A stretch of 64,000 nucleotides of DNA from Candidatus Phycosocius spiralis. GTDB taxonomy: Bacteria > Pseudomonadota > Alphaproteobacteria > Caulobacterales > Aquidulcibacteraceae. Each line of letters opens with the position of its first letter. The stretch's first letter is position 1. The position numbers and the translations under genes are program-made. Under the pieces are notes generated by a model that did no database searches, was not told the origin of the DNA, and worked only from the letters and a program-made list of their open reading frames with translations. The stretch is taken from NCBI RefSeq assembly GCF_030158815.1, contig NZ_BPFZ01000002.1, forward strand, positions 62,001-126,000, written 5' to 3'. Below are positions 54,839 to 63,666 of the stretch, in pieces.

Positions 54839-56520
54839 CCTTTTGGGGCAGGTTCGCCCTCACCCACAGGTTTTGGTGGGCCAAGCCTGACGCCGGCTGG
54901 GATTTCGCGTTCTTGGGATACTGCCTGCGAACCTAGATTGATCAAGGGGCATGCCGGTGGAGCACATAGCCATACTTCGACGCGGCGATTGCGAACCCGC
55001 CCACGTTCATCTCCGTTAAATCCCACTGGCAGACTGTCGCCATAAGAGCGCACAAGTCCTGGCGTCACGCCTAAGCCTTGCAGGGCCAGCGCGACCGTTT
55101 CAGCACGCGATTGCGCCAAGCCAATATTAATAGTCCGAGTACCGACATTATCAGCAAAACCTAGCAAAGCGATTCTTCGCTTATCTATTTGGTTTCTTCT
55201 CACAAAATCCACGAAGCGCTTCAAATCTTCAACAGCACGCGAATCAAGTTCATTCGCCCCCTCATAAAAACGTATGTCGAAATTCATACGTTCGGCAAAA
55301 CGTCCAAATGCGCGATAGTCTTTGGAGGCATCAGTTGGTGCTAATACTTTCACCGCGCGCACCTTCATCGGTGTGAAGCCCAAGCGTGCAACCAAATCCT
55401 GACCAGTCGGAGAAATTGCAAAATCGGCAAAATCCCGTGCTTCAGGGTCGGCACCTGATGAACCTACGTAAAGATAAAGGCGCTGGGTAAATGGATAAGT
55501 CTCGGTTGAGATCGAAAAATCATCCGCGCCAACTGACCGTGCGCCCCGCTCGTTTATTGCTAGGGATTTGGCATTGCCACTCTCATGCTGGGTGATACCA
55601 ATTGCATAAGTATCAAGACCCACAGCTTCAGCGACCCCACTTTGATCGGTAAAAAAAGCAGTATTGTCTGGCGGCTCACGATCCCCTAAGAGACGCCCGG
55701 CCACACTGGATGCAAAATCAGGCCCCGTGTCTTCAAGCTTAATGACAATTGGACCCTGCCAATTTTTTGTTACCTGTTTCCAATCTGTAATCTCACCAGC
55801 CAAAATCCGACTGAGGGTCTCAACATCCATCTTATTGATAGGATTGCCACGGTTGACGATAACTAGACTGGTCGTAAGCCCAATCACGCGTTCGCTGGCG
55901 GCACTGGTAAGATTACCCAAGGCAGAAAGGCGATCGGCTTCACCTGGCTGAATCGACCGCACGGACATCACCGCTTCCACACGTTGTTGTGTCAGCGCCT
56001 CAAAACCACCTTGCGAAGAAGCCAAAGCGATCAAGACCCGACCTACATCGCCATTGCGGAAACCCCTAACCTCTATCATCTGATCGGTTTTCTCACCACG
56101 TACCGACGTATAACCACGCTGACGCATCCAAGCACTGACCAGATCCATCATGATATCTGAGCCCATTATGGCAGCACCACCAAGTCGGAACAGCACATCC
56201 GGGGCACGGTTTTGTCCAGCAGAAAAATTGGCATTGGATGGAATTTGGCCCTGTTCGGCCGATTTTAGATGCTGGCTTTCAGCTTGAAAAATCCAAGACA
56301 TCCAAAAAAGCGCAATCAATCCAACCACAATGACGACGCTGGACAACAGAAGCAACAAATCAGTTACGGTTATTTTGTTTGCTTTTTTAGGGGCAGTGGC
56401 CACAAGCTTGCCAGAGGTTGCCATGGGTTTCGAACGCTGGCGTGGCGTGCGCGATTTTGCACTCTTTGGATTGAACGCCTGCTCCCAGTCATAAGGCACA
56501 TCGTCGCGGCCATCTGCCAT
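54835..56520 (-). CDS. Inner-membrane-anchored substrate-binding/OmpA fusion protein
   Basis: A 561-residue protein. Residues 1-50 are cytosolic and basic. One membrane helix follows (LLLLLSSVVIVVGLIALFWM). Residues about 105-370 form a PstS-like type 2 periplasmic binding domain (FRLGGAAIMGSDIMMDLVSA, NPINKMDVETLSRILAGEIT). Residues about 400-530 form an OmpA/Pal peptidoglycan-binding domain (LLGFADNVGTRTINIGLAQS, RNRRVEVWL). Such fusions are known but their role is unclear; phosphate or anion sensing at the cell wall is an inference. No pst transport genes are nearby. Confidence 0.85.
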   Translation of the reverse strand: MADGRDDVPYDWEQAFNPKSAKSRTPRQRSKPMATSGKLVATAPKKANKITVTDLLLLLSSVVIVVGLIALFWMSWIFQAESQHLKSAEQGQIPSNANFSAGQNRAPDVLFRLGGAAIMGSDIMMDLVSAWMRQRGYTSVRGEKTDQMIEVRGFRNGDVGRVLIALASSQGGFEALTQQRVEAVMSVRSIQPGEADRLSALGNLTSAASERVIGLTTSLVIVNRGNPINKMDVETLSRILAGEITDWKQVTKNWQGPIVIKLEDTGPDFASSVAGRLLGDREPPDNTAFFTDQSGVAEAVGLDTYAIGITQHESGNAKSLAINERGARSVGADDFSISTETYPFTQRLYLYVGSSGADPEARDFADFAISPTGQDLVARLGFTPMKVRAVKVLAPTDASKDYRAFGRFAERMNFDIRFYEGANELDSRAVEDLKRFVDFVRRNQIDKRRIALLGFADNVGTRTINIGLAQSRAETVALALQGLGVTPGLVRSYGDSLPVGFNGDERGRVRNRRVEVWLCAPPACPLINLGSQAVSQEREIPAGVRLGPPKPVGEGEPAPKG

Positions 56521-56781
56521 GATGGGTTCCCTAAATTCTAACTAAATTTATTTTAACTTACGTCTATCCTAAACTAGGACAAAACGTCTAATGCTGATCA
56601 GCGCGATGGCTGCCTCGTGCTGATAGTCGAGTGAACTTAAAAGGTCCAGACTTAAATGCCAGACCAATAAATGTTAATCGCAATAAGACCTGAGTTCCAT
56701 GAACTTTCATGTTCAGTATACCCACTCGGTGACTCAACGCGCAAGATCCTCTAACATGATTAAAGCCTGAAGTGTTGAGTG

Positions 56782-56854
56782 GTCTCAACTGGGATAAAGC
56801 ATTACCTCATTGCACAATGAAAGGCCCGCGGATGGATCACGTCTCAACAGGGAT
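56782..56854 (+). repeat. Direct repeat in the gap before rpmE
   Basis: GTCTCAACTGGGAT (56782-56795) recurs as GTCTCAACAGGGAT (56841-56854), 13 of 14 identical, 59 bases apart. The first copy forms a GTTGAG-TGGT-CTCAAC hairpin with bases just upstream (56774-56789). Between them lies CATTGCACAATG, a small palindrome. Confidence 0.5.
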
Positions 56855-56873
56855 CCTTGGGTCTGATACATGA

Positions 56874-56936
56874 GGCCCTGATAGAGCAAGCTTAGCATCT
56901 TGGCCTGCTTGCAGGACTAGACTCTGGGCCCTTTTT
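56874..56936 (+). ncRNA. Orphan terminator-like structure, possible small RNA end
   Basis: A rod-like fold is possible: GGCCC (56874-56878) with GGGCC (56926-56930), AGAG (56883-56886) with CTCT (56922-56925), and GCAAGC (56886-56891) with GCTTGC (56907-56912). TTTTT follows at 56932-56936. The nearest plus-strand gene upstream ends at 54838 and two convergent genes intervene, so this looks like the 3' end of an independent transcript. The rest of 56521-57019 holds no gene that I can support. Confidence 0.35.
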
Positions 56937-57019
56937 CCTCTATCGCGCCCATCTCATCGGAATTATGACCTCACTGACTTAACCGCGCGCCACGTTTGGC
57001 CTACGCGCAGGATACGATA

Positions 57020-57244
57020 ATGAAAGCCGACACCCACCCCAACTATGATTTCATCACCATCGTGATGACCAATGGTACATCCTACCGAACCCGCTCAACC
57101 ATGGGCGGTGCAGGTAAGTCCTTGTCGTTGGATATTGACCCAAGCGTCCATCCAGCTTGGACGGGTTCAACCAATACACTGCTGGACCGCGGTGGTCGTG
57201 TTGCCCGCTTCAATGATAAATTTGCTGGTTTCATAACCAAATAA
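57020..57244 (+). CDS. rpmE: 50S ribosomal protein L31 (bL31)
   Basis: A 74-residue protein, [20 protein letters not shown] onward, with [12 protein letters not shown] and [14 protein letters not shown]. It lacks the four zinc cysteines, i.e. the C-minus type usual in alphaproteobacteria. I start at 57020 rather than the in-frame TTG at 56996. AGGA stands about 6 bases upstream. Confidence 0.93.
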   Translation: MKADTHPNYDFITIVMTNGTSYRTRSTMGGAGKSLSLDIDPSVHPAWTGSTNTLLDRGGRVARFNDKFAGFITK

Positions 57245-57273
57245 CTGTTTATCTGGCTCATAAGCTGAGTGTG

Positions 57274-57294
57274 GAAAACCGGAACGGGGTTTTC
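57274..57294 (+). terminator. Hairpin after rpmE
   Basis: GAAAACC (57274-57280) and GGTTTTC (57288-57294), 7-base loop, 29 bases after the rpmE stop. The T-rich side lies in the stem; a plausible terminator. Confidence 0.5.
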
Positions 57295-57418
57295 TGATCT
57301 TAAAGAAACCATTGTTGGATGCTACCCAAGGAGGGTATAGCATAAATGCAACCCTTTTAGTGTGATTGTGACATTGTGCGTGATCATATGCTAAATGTTT
57401 CGATTTCAACTATGGCGG

Positions 57419-57450
57419 CCAGATCAAATCCCTGCCAGATCAAATACCTG
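57419..57450. repeat. Tandem 16-bp repeat
   Basis: CCAGATCAAATCCCTG directly followed by CCAGATCAAATACCTG, 15 of 16 identical. Confidence 0.8.
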
Positions 57451-57485
57451 ATTATGTAACTTGCTGACACTGGTGCATACTGGTT

Positions 57486-57502
57486 GACCAAGGCTCTTGG
57501 TC
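57486..57502. repeat. Tight palindrome
   Basis: GACCAAG, 3 bases, CTTGGTC: perfect 7-bp arms. Could be an operator or RNA hairpin. Confidence 0.45.
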
Positions 57503-58168
57503 GGGGGTGCCTTGACGCAGGCAGCATCACAAATGGCACTGGGCATAATGGGTTGGCGAATTATACGTCCAATAGCCGGCCTGTTGCGCAAGCGATTGAG
57601 GGATTGCAATGGGCAGCATATCCCATCCAAGCGTCTTACGTTATATCACGCACTCCAAAATAATACCCCTCCACCTGCATCACCACCCTGCCTATGGGCA
57701 ATTGGTTTGCAGGATCATAAAGTGGATTATGCAGGCAACCACAGGTTAAGCCTATCTTCACCCATCATTAAGGCATTGGTGAGTTGTGCTTGATACCGAC
57801 CATGACACGGGATCAATTGCAAGTTCTTCCCTCATGGTAATGAACCTACCGGTAAGAGAAGATCAAAGGTGGCTAAACGTTTGCCAACATCCTATCGCAG
57901 GGTTAGTCGATCGTTCTAGCGATGCTTTCGCCATGACGTCACCAGAACAATGAGAGACACGGGGGCAGCCATTGGACTGTGGGTGGATATGATGGAGATG
58001 GCCTCATGCCGCATGGCAAAGGGCGGGCCGCGCGCTTTAAGGGGTTAGAAGGCGATGCGAGCATCAAGCATGGCTCGACAGATCACACTTTTCCTAATTG
58101 TCACTCGGGAAGTCTAAGCCACGCACAAGTTCAGAAAAGCAAGATATTGCTATTTAAGGATTAAAAAC

Positions 58169-58208
58169 ATGTGTTGCTTGGTCATCACTTAATTCAAGTA
58201 CAACACAT
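58169..58208. repeat. Strong hairpin in the gene-free stretch
   Basis: ATGTGTTG (58169-58176) pairs with CAACACAT (58201-58208), and inside CTTG (58177-58180) with CAAG (58195-58198), leaving a 2-base bulge and a 14-base loop. No T tract. Confidence 0.55.
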
Positions 58209-58305
58209 AAACCAATGATTAAACGCGTCGAAATTCAAGAATGATGTCAAATGTGTCACATAATCCCTGTGCTATCATTTGTAGGCAGAAATCATGATAA
58301 TGACT

Positions 58306-58327
58306 AATGCCGCAATTCAATGGCATT
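58306..58327. repeat. Small inverted repeat
   Basis: AATGCC (58306-58311) and GGCATT (58322-58327), 10-base loop, followed by TTAG. Confidence 0.35.
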
Positions 58328-58408
58328 TTAGAAGGTAGGTCTCATGGCGAGCCCACATTTAAACTTGAACCATAATCCTAAAATTGCCAAATCATGAGGT
58401 CGCCCAAC

Positions 58409-58434
58409 AAAAAAGGGGCCCAATTGGCCCCTTT
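58409..58434 (-). terminator. Rho-independent terminator of the first DUF465 gene
   Basis: Stem AAAGGGGCC (58412-58420) / GGCCCCTTT (58426-58434) with a run of six A (T on the minus strand) at 58409-58414. Confidence 0.88.
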
Positions 58435-58451
58435 CCCTATCATCGAGGGTT

Positions 58452-58622
58452 TCAGTGTCGCCGTCTTAATGTTTCAAGTTCTTCTTTGAGTTTGAGTTTC
58501 TGTCGCTTAAGCGTAGCAATCTGTATATCGTCTGAAGCTAAGCTTTTCATTTCGTTTTGGATCGCTAAATCAAGCTTGGCATGTTTATCGGACAACTCAC
58601 GGATATACGCTTCAATCGCCAT
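58452..58622 (-). CDS. DUF465/YdcH-family small coiled-coil protein (copy 1)
   Basis: 56 residues, a helical hairpin: AIEAYIRELSDKHAKLDLAI then IATLKRQKLKLKEELETLRR. This is the YdcH pattern (xxxHxxLDxxI ... LKxxKLxLKDEI). Function unknown. ATG 58622 is fixed by AAAGGAGG 7 bases upstream. It is divergent from ubiX and has its own terminator. A paralogue lies at 59805. Confidence 0.85.
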   Translation of the reverse strand: MAIEAYIRELSDKHAKLDLAIQNEMKSLASDDIQIATLKRQKLKLKEELETLRRRH

Positions 58623-58718
58623 GTGGCGGCCTCCTTTGCATTCAGAGGCAAGTATGAAAACACGTGATTGGAGAATCGCCAAGCATTTTTTATCGCAATA
58701 TGGGCAAGGTTGATCACA

Positions 58719-59303
58719 ATGATGTCAAAGCGCTTGATAATAGGGATAAGTGGAGCCTCCGGCGCACTCTATGGCGTGCGCGCTTTGGACATGGCGCGCG
58801 AGCTTTGTGTGGAAACACACCTTGTACTGACAAAGGCCGCAGAATTGACGTTGGCCTCTGAAGGCCTACCAAGTTCAATTGAGCTCAAAAAACGTGCCAC
58901 TGTTGTGCATAAAATTAGCGATGTTGGTGCCTCTATTGCCTCTGGTTCTTTCAAAACAAGCGGCATGTTGATTGCTCCATGTTCTATTCGCACCATGGGT
59001 GAAATTGCAACGGGGGTGACTTCCAATCTTTTAACCCGCGCAGCCGATGTGCAGCTTAAAGAGCGCCGTCGTTTGGTGTTAATGGTGCGCGAAACCCCCT
59101 ATCATCTTGGTCACATTCAGGCCATGGCTACAATTACCCAAATTGGTGGTATCATTTTTCCTCCGGTGCCCGCTTTCTATGCGCAACCGCAAACCATTGA
59201 TGAAGTCGTTACTCAGTCTGTAGGGCGCGCACTTGACCTGTTGGGATTTGAAGCAAAGGGGGTCAAGCGCTGGGGTGAAGATGTCGGTCCAGTTGAAGTC
59301 TAA
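58719..59303 (+). CDS. ubiX: Flavin prenyltransferase UbiX
   Basis: A 194-residue enzyme that prenylates FMN to make the cofactor of UbiD decarboxylases (ubiquinone synthesis). Marks: RLIIGISGASGALYGVRAL, APCSIRTMGEIATGV and RRRLVLMVRETPYHLGHI. Two ATGs stand in tandem at 58719 and 58722; longer in-frame starts add unconserved residues. No ubiD in the window; ubiB ends at 63667. Confidence 0.94.
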   Translation: MMSKRLIIGISGASGALYGVRALDMARELCVETHLVLTKAAELTLASEGLPSSIELKKRATVVHKISDVGASIASGSFKTSGMLIAPCSIRTMGEIATGVTSNLLTRAADVQLKERRRLVLMVRETPYHLGHIQAMATITQIGGIIFPPVPAFYAQPQTIDEVVTQSVGRALDLLGFEAKGVKRWGEDVGPVEV

Positions 59304-59307
59304 AACG

Positions 59308-59772
59308 ATGGATAATATTTGGGATTTTGCACTCGCGATTTATCAACAAAATGGGGTAAAAGCAGATTGCTTAGTGGCCCAAGACGTTTACGGCTTGGAT
59401 GTAACAATGCTGATTTTTGCCCTATATCGCAGCCGTCATGGACTAGGCTTTGACGCACCAGCCAGCTATGAATTGGCACGTCAATTAACCCGCATGCTGG
59501 TTGATCCCCTGCGCGCACGCCGTCGCGCCTTAAAGTCCACCCCTGCAGGCCATGACCCTAGAACAATCGCGCAATTACGAGATCAGATCGAGGCCGCAGA
59601 GCTGGCCGGTGAACACACCATTTTACAGACCTTGATAAAATCCGACATTAAGGGTCCTAAGCGAAATGGCTATGATAGCTTGTGTGCTTGTGTTGTTGCG
59701 GCCAATATTAGCCTTGACTTAGATTTGGAGGCACTTCTAAAGCGGCTCGCGCTTGCGGGACAAAAGATTTGA
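59308..59772 (+). CDS. TIGR02444-family protein
   Basis: 154 residues, helical, starting NIWDFALAIYQQNGVKADCL and VYGLDVTMLIFALYRSRHG, the pattern of TIGR02444 (DUF2390). Function unknown. It starts 4 bases after ubiX and 32 bases before the second DUF465 gene, so the three are probably one operon. Confidence 0.72.
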   Translation: MDNIWDFALAIYQQNGVKADCLVAQDVYGLDVTMLIFALYRSRHGLGFDAPASYELARQLTRMLVDPLRARRRALKSTPAGHDPRTIAQLRDQIEAAELAGEHTILQTLIKSDIKGPKRNGYDSLCACVVAANISLDLDLEALLKRLALAGQKI

Positions 59773-59804
59773 TGGGATAGATCCCATTTCAGCAAGGCAA
59801 GATA

Positions 59805-60035
59805 ATGGCAAGCGACTGGGATTCACCTTCTGAGAATGCTGACACCGCCCGCTTGGAAGCCAAGATAGAAGCCCTACGCGAAGAGCACCGGGCACTTGAT
59901 ATTGCGATAGAGGCACTCCAGGCTGCCGCCCCCCACAATCAGATCAGCATCATGCGCCTCAAACGCCGCAAATTGTCGCTCAAGGATGAAATCGTTTATT
60001 GGGAAGACCAGCGCACTCCTGATATCATCGCGTGA
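59805..60035 (+). CDS. DUF465/YdcH-family small protein (copy 2)
   Basis: 76 residues: an acidic, low-complexity N-terminus, then EALREEHRALDIAIEAL and IMRLKRRKLSLKDEIVYWED, the YdcH helical pair. It ends in PDIIA, a family-typical tail. ATG 59805 has AAGGCAAG upstream. It differs from copy 1 by its longer N-terminus. Confidence 0.82.
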   Translation: MASDWDSPSENADTARLEAKIEALREEHRALDIAIEALQAAAPHNQISIMRLKRRKLSLKDEIVYWEDQRTPDIIA

Positions 60036-60156
60036 ATTCCTAATAAGGCTATCGTGATTTATGTAGAATTGGTTTAGATCGTTAGTCTTCTTAGGCCAGC
60101 TCATAGATCGAAATGCCGGGCTGCAATCCAGATTTGGTCGGCCAAAGATTGATTGG

Positions 60157-61092
60157 TTAGCCAAACCGGCTATCTTTAGGTATCCAATGCCCATGCAGGA
60201 ACACATCTGCAGGGACAACTCCTTTACCCTCACGTTGTACAACAAGAACACGAAGCGCGCCTTGTCCGCAGGCGATGAGTAGGCGGTCGTCGAGGGTGGT
60301 TCCTGCTGATCCATGCCCGTCCTCAACTCGGCTCAACAGAATTTTGGCGCGCGCCCCATCGGGCAGCACGCACCAAGCACCAGGATAGGGAGAAAAAGCA
60401 CGAATCGCGCGGTCTAGAATCTCTGAGGGTTTGGTCCAATCAATGCGGGTCTCGGCCCGATCAATCTTGGCTGCATAGGTGATCCCGACCTCTGCTTGGG
60501 GCACGCACTTCAGGCCGCCATGGGCGATCTGGGGCAGTGTTTCAACCATTAAGCGGGCACCGAGCAATGCCAGGCGGTCATGCAAGCTCCCGGTTGTCTC
60601 ATCTGGCGCAATCGGGGTTCGTGCGGTTGCATAAATTCCGCCGGTATCAAGGCCCACCTCCATCGCCATGACTTGCACGCCCGTTTCAGCATCGCCTGCT
60701 TCAATCGCGCGCTGCATGGGTGCGGCACCGCGCCAGCGTGGAAGGAGCGAGCCGTGCAGATTAAAGCAGCCCAAGCGCGGCGCCTCCAAAATCGCTTTGG
60801 GTAGGATCAGGCCATAAGCCACCACAATCGCGGCATCGGCTTTGAGCGATGCGAAAGCCTCTTGAGCTTCCACTGATTTCAGGCTGGCAGGGGTGCGGAC
60901 CTCGATACCTTCCGCCTGCGCCCAGCTATGAACCGGGGTGGCGCGCAAGGCTTTTCCGCGCCCGGCAGGCTTGGCGGGTTGGGAATAGACGCACACGATC
61001 TGGTGGCCCGCTTCTTTCAAGGCCACCAAAGTGGGCACCGCAAAATCGGGGGAGCCCATGAATATCAAGCGAAGTGGTAAAGAAGCGCTCAC
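60157..61092 (-). CDS. fmt: Methionyl-tRNA formyltransferase
   Basis: A 311-residue enzyme formylating initiator Met-tRNA. Marks: [35 protein letters not shown] and the catalytic [22 protein letters not shown]-terminal OB-fold follows. The start is GTG 61092, overlapping the def stop as GTGA. Confidence 0.95.
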   Translation of the reverse strand: MSASLPLRLIFMGSPDFAVPTLVALKEAGHQIVCVYSQPAKPAGRGKALRATPVHSWAQAEGIEVRTPASLKSVEAQEAFASLKADAAIVVAYGLILPKAILEAPRLGCFNLHGSLLPRWRGAAPMQRAIEAGDAETGVQVMAMEVGLDTGGIYATARTPIAPDETTGSLHDRLALLGARLMVETLPQIAHGGLKCVPQAEVGITYAAKIDRAETRIDWTKPSEILDRAIRAFSPYPGAWCVLPDGARAKILLSRVEDGHGSAGTTLDDRLLIACGQGALRVLVVQREGKGVVPADVFLHGHWIPKDSRFG

Positions 61093-61610
61093 GCCGCCCG
61101 TTTAAGCTTCTTGACTTTGGCCAACGCACGGTCGCGCCGCAAGCGCGACAAATGGTCAATAAAGAGAATGCCTTCTAAATGATCCATCTCGTGCTGAATG
61201 CAGGTGGCAAACATGCCATCGGCATCTTCTTCGACAAGTTCATTATCGCGATTAAGATAGCGCAAGCGCACTTTGGCGGGCCGCTCGAGCTCATCGTAAT
61301 ATTCAGGAACCGATAGGCAGCCTTCTTCATAAGGGGCGGTTTCTTCGCTGCGCCAGATGATTTCAGGGTTCACAAAAAACCGTGGCGCGCGCGCTTCTGG
61401 CGGGTCGCTTTTGCCCCATTCCAGATCCATCACAATCACCCGGACGGGCTCACCGATCTGCACAGCGGCCAAGCCAATGCCACTGGCCGCATACATGCTA
61501 TCCAGCATATCATCCATTAGCGCACGGATGGCATCATCCACTTCCGCGACCGGGGTGGAGACTTGTTTCAAGATCGGGTTGGGGACGGTTAGAATTGGGC
61601 GTACTGTCAT
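61089..61610 (-). CDS. def: Peptide deformylase
   Basis: A 173-residue metalloenzyme removing the N-formyl group. The three family motifs are [20 protein letters not shown] (here [11 protein letters not shown]) and [14 protein letters not shown]. First gene of def-fmt. Confidence 0.96.
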   Translation of the reverse strand: MTVRPILTVPNPILKQVSTPVAEVDDAIRALMDDMLDSMYAASGIGLAAVQIGEPVRVIVMDLEWGKSDPPEARAPRFFVNPEIIWRSEETAPYEEGCLSVPEYYDELERPAKVRLRYLNRDNELVEEDADGMFATCIQHEMDHLEGILFIDHLSRLRRDRALAKVKKLKRAA

Positions 61611-61694
61611 GTTGCTTAGGTATGAGTGAGAAGCCTAAAGGTCAAGTAAAGGGTGTGACAGGTTGCGCTACCCACCAATGGGTAAGCGATTAAG

Positions 61695-61743
61695 CCCCTC
61701 TCCTACTGGGGTCGACCAATTGGGCGACGGGTTGGGGTGTGGG
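61695..61743. repeat. Intergenic GC-rich repeat, copy 1
   Basis: Begins CCCCTCTCC, holds TGGGGTCGACC and CGACGGGTTGGGG. About 40 of 49 bases match the reverse complement of 62136-62187. Confidence 0.7.
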
Positions 61744-61849
61744 CATTAACACTCCTAGATTCATTTGTAGGATGTCCATCATGCCAGATGTTCCTTCACC
61801 GATCCTGAAGCCAGTGCGCTCATAACGACAGCACATGACGAAAAGCTAA

Positions 61850-62140
61850 GAAATTTTCTGGCAACGGGTTCGAAATCGCCAAATTGGCGGCTTGAAGTTG
61901 CGTCGCCAAGTTGCGATCCACGGCTTCGTGGTCACTTTTGCTTGTCTCTCAAATCGCTTAGTTATCGAGATTGATGGTGGCATTCATAGCCTTGGGGCCG
62001 TGCAACGCGCGATGAAGTTGGTGACGCAAAGCTCGCGTCCATTGGCTTTCAGGTGATGGGGTGCTTTGATCGCGCTATTTTTGAGCAGTTGGAGAAGGTG
62101 GTCGGCCTCATTGAGGATTATTTACGCACTCCGTACCCCC
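61850..62140 (+). pseudogene. Remnant of a DUF559-type (Vsr-like) endonuclease gene
   Basis: Frame from 61850: WQRVRNRQIGGLKLRRQVAI, HGFVVTFACLSNRLVIEIDG, GIHSLGAVQRAMKL. This then shifts near 62018 to DAKLASIGFQVMGCFDRAIF and EQLEKVVGLIEDYL. That is the DUF559 pattern, including the EIDGGxH metal-site motif. No start codon in frame, a stop just upstream and one frameshift make it dead. It lies between inverted copies of the GC-rich repeat. The rest of 61611-62230 holds no gene. Confidence 0.8.
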
Positions 62141-62187
62141 TCACCCCCGACCCGTCGACCTATAGGTCGACCCCAAGGGGCGAGGGG
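62136..62187. repeat. Intergenic GC-rich repeat, copy 2, inverted
   Basis: Centred on the perfect 18-bp palindrome GTCGACCTATAGGTCGAC (62154-62171), flanked by CCCCTC and GAGGGG arms. Reverse complement resembles 61695-61743. Confidence 0.75.
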
Positions 62188-62230
62188 AGAAAAAGCTTCA
62201 ACTAAATGGACTGGTGACTTCTTACAACGC

Positions 62231-63559
62231 CTAATCCACCGAATGCAAAACCTGACCAATCGTATCCACCAAGCGATCAATATGGCTTTCTTCAATGATC
62301 AATGGCGGCGAAAGGGCGATTATATCGCCAGTGACACGGATCAGGGCACCTTTTTCATAAGCCTTCACAAACACCTCATAGCCGCGTGCGCCAATCACCC
62401 CGTCACGTGGGGCAAGTTCAATGCCACCTATTAAGCCTAAATTGCGCACATCGATCACATGGGGTGCGCCTTTAAGCTCGTGCAGGCGTTGTTGCCAATA
62501 GGGCGCGATATCGACGGCACGGGTCATGAGGCCTTCGCGCTCCATAATTTCCATCGTGGCAAGGCCCGCAGCGCAGGCTGCAGGATGGCCCGAGCAGGTA
62601 TAACCATGGAAGAGCTCAATCAGGTTTTCAGGCCCACCCATATAAGCATCATGAACTTCACGGCGGGCAAAAACAGCCCCCATCGGTAAAGCCCCATTGG
62701 TAATGCCCTTGGCGGTACAGATCAGATCAGGCGTGACTCCCAGCGCTTGGGTGGCAAAGGGTTTGCCCAAGCGGCCATAGCCGGTGATGACTTCATCAAA
62801 GATCAAAAGGCAGCCGACGCGATCACAGGCGGCGCGCAATTCTTCCAGATATCCGATAGGGGGAATTAAAACCCCAGTTGACCCTGCCACAGGCTCAACA
62901 ATCACCGCGGCAATCGTCTCTGGGCCATGTAAAGCGGCAATGCGGTCCAACTCTTTAGCCAGATGGGCACCCTTTGGGGGATGGCCTTTAGCAAACACAT
63001 TGTCAGCCAAACCATGTGTGTGGGGCAAGTGATCGACGCCAGGAAGCCCCGAGCCAAACACCCGTCGATTGGTGACAATACCGCCAACCGAAATGCCGCC
63101 AAAATTAGTACCGTGATAGCCGCGCTCCCGCCCGATCAGGCGGGTCCTGCGGTGATCCCCACGCGCATAATGATAGCCCAAAGCGATCTTAAGGGCCGTC
63201 TCCACGCTTTCAGAGCCCGAATTGGTAAAAAATATGCGGTCAAAACCATCGGGTGCAAGTCTCGCCAAACATTCGGCAAATTCAAACGCAATCGGATGGC
63301 CCATCTGAAAGGTTGGCGCATAATCGAGTGTCGCCATTTGTCTGGCGACCGCGTCCACAATCTCTTGGCGCCCATGGCCTGCATTGACCGTCCAAAGCCC
63401 CGCGGTGCCGTCTAATATCTCGCGGTCATCGTCGCTGCGATAAAACATGCCATAGGCAGAAACCATCAGGCGCGGGGCCGCCTTAAATCGGCGGTTGGCC
63501 GTAAACGGCATCCAAAAGGCATCAAGAACGGGCGCATTGGCTGGAGCAGAATTTGTCAT
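62231..63559 (-). CDS. Class III omega-aminotransferase (beta-alanine-pyruvate type)
   Basis: A 442-residue PLP enzyme. Marks: DAFWMPFTANRRF, GTAGLWTVNAGHGR, FFTNSGSESVETALKIA, RGYHGTNFGGISVGG, LIFDEVITGYGRLG (PLP Asp) and CTAKGITNGALPMGA (PLP Lys). The pattern fits omega-amino acid-pyruvate transaminase. Monocistronic. ATG 63559. Confidence 0.9.
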   Translation of the reverse strand: MTNSAPANAPVLDAFWMPFTANRRFKAAPRLMVSAYGMFYRSDDDREILDGTAGLWTVNAGHGRQEIVDAVARQMATLDYAPTFQMGHPIAFEFAECLARLAPDGFDRIFFTNSGSESVETALKIALGYHYARGDHRRTRLIGRERGYHGTNFGGISVGGIVTNRRVFGSGLPGVDHLPHTHGLADNVFAKGHPPKGAHLAKELDRIAALHGPETIAAVIVEPVAGSTGVLIPPIGYLEELRAACDRVGCLLIFDEVITGYGRLGKPFATQALGVTPDLICTAKGITNGALPMGAVFARREVHDAYMGGPENLIELFHGYTCSGHPAACAAGLATMEIMEREGLMTRAVDIAPYWQQRLHELKGAPHVIDVRNLGLIGGIELAPRDGVIGARGYEVFVKAYEKGALIRVTGDIIALSPPLIIEESHIDRLVDTIGQVLHSVD

Positions 63560-63619
63560 AACAAAATGCTAAACCGCGCTCGGTGATCAATCAAGCGCAT
63601 TATCGAGGCTGGACGCAAA

Positions 63620-63651
63620 CTTGTCCTCCCCAGCTCACGGGGGAGGACAGG
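63620..63651. repeat. GC-rich dispersed repeat, copy B
   Basis: TGTCCTCCCC and GGGGAGGACA form a perfect 10-bp stem around 8 bases. The first half resembles 22121-22150. Confidence 0.65.
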
Positions 63652-63666
63652 CGAGGCTTTATGTCT

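Larger units (their letters stand above)
57245..58408. other. Gene-free stretch of about 1.16 kb
   Basis: No frame here gives a protein I recognise; the longest (57497-57793 plus, 98 codons) has no family marks or ribosome site. It contains the rpmE hairpin, a 16-bp tandem repeat and three further hairpins listed separately. It may be decayed genes beyond recognition or hold small RNAs. Confidence 0.6.

Noticed and set aside
57497-57793. 98-codon open frame in the gene-free stretch
   Set aside because: No recognisable family, no ribosome site, and composition not protein-like; reported only as part of the gene-free stretch.
57979-58164. 61-codon open frame
   Set aside because: No family marks and no conserved context; probably chance.
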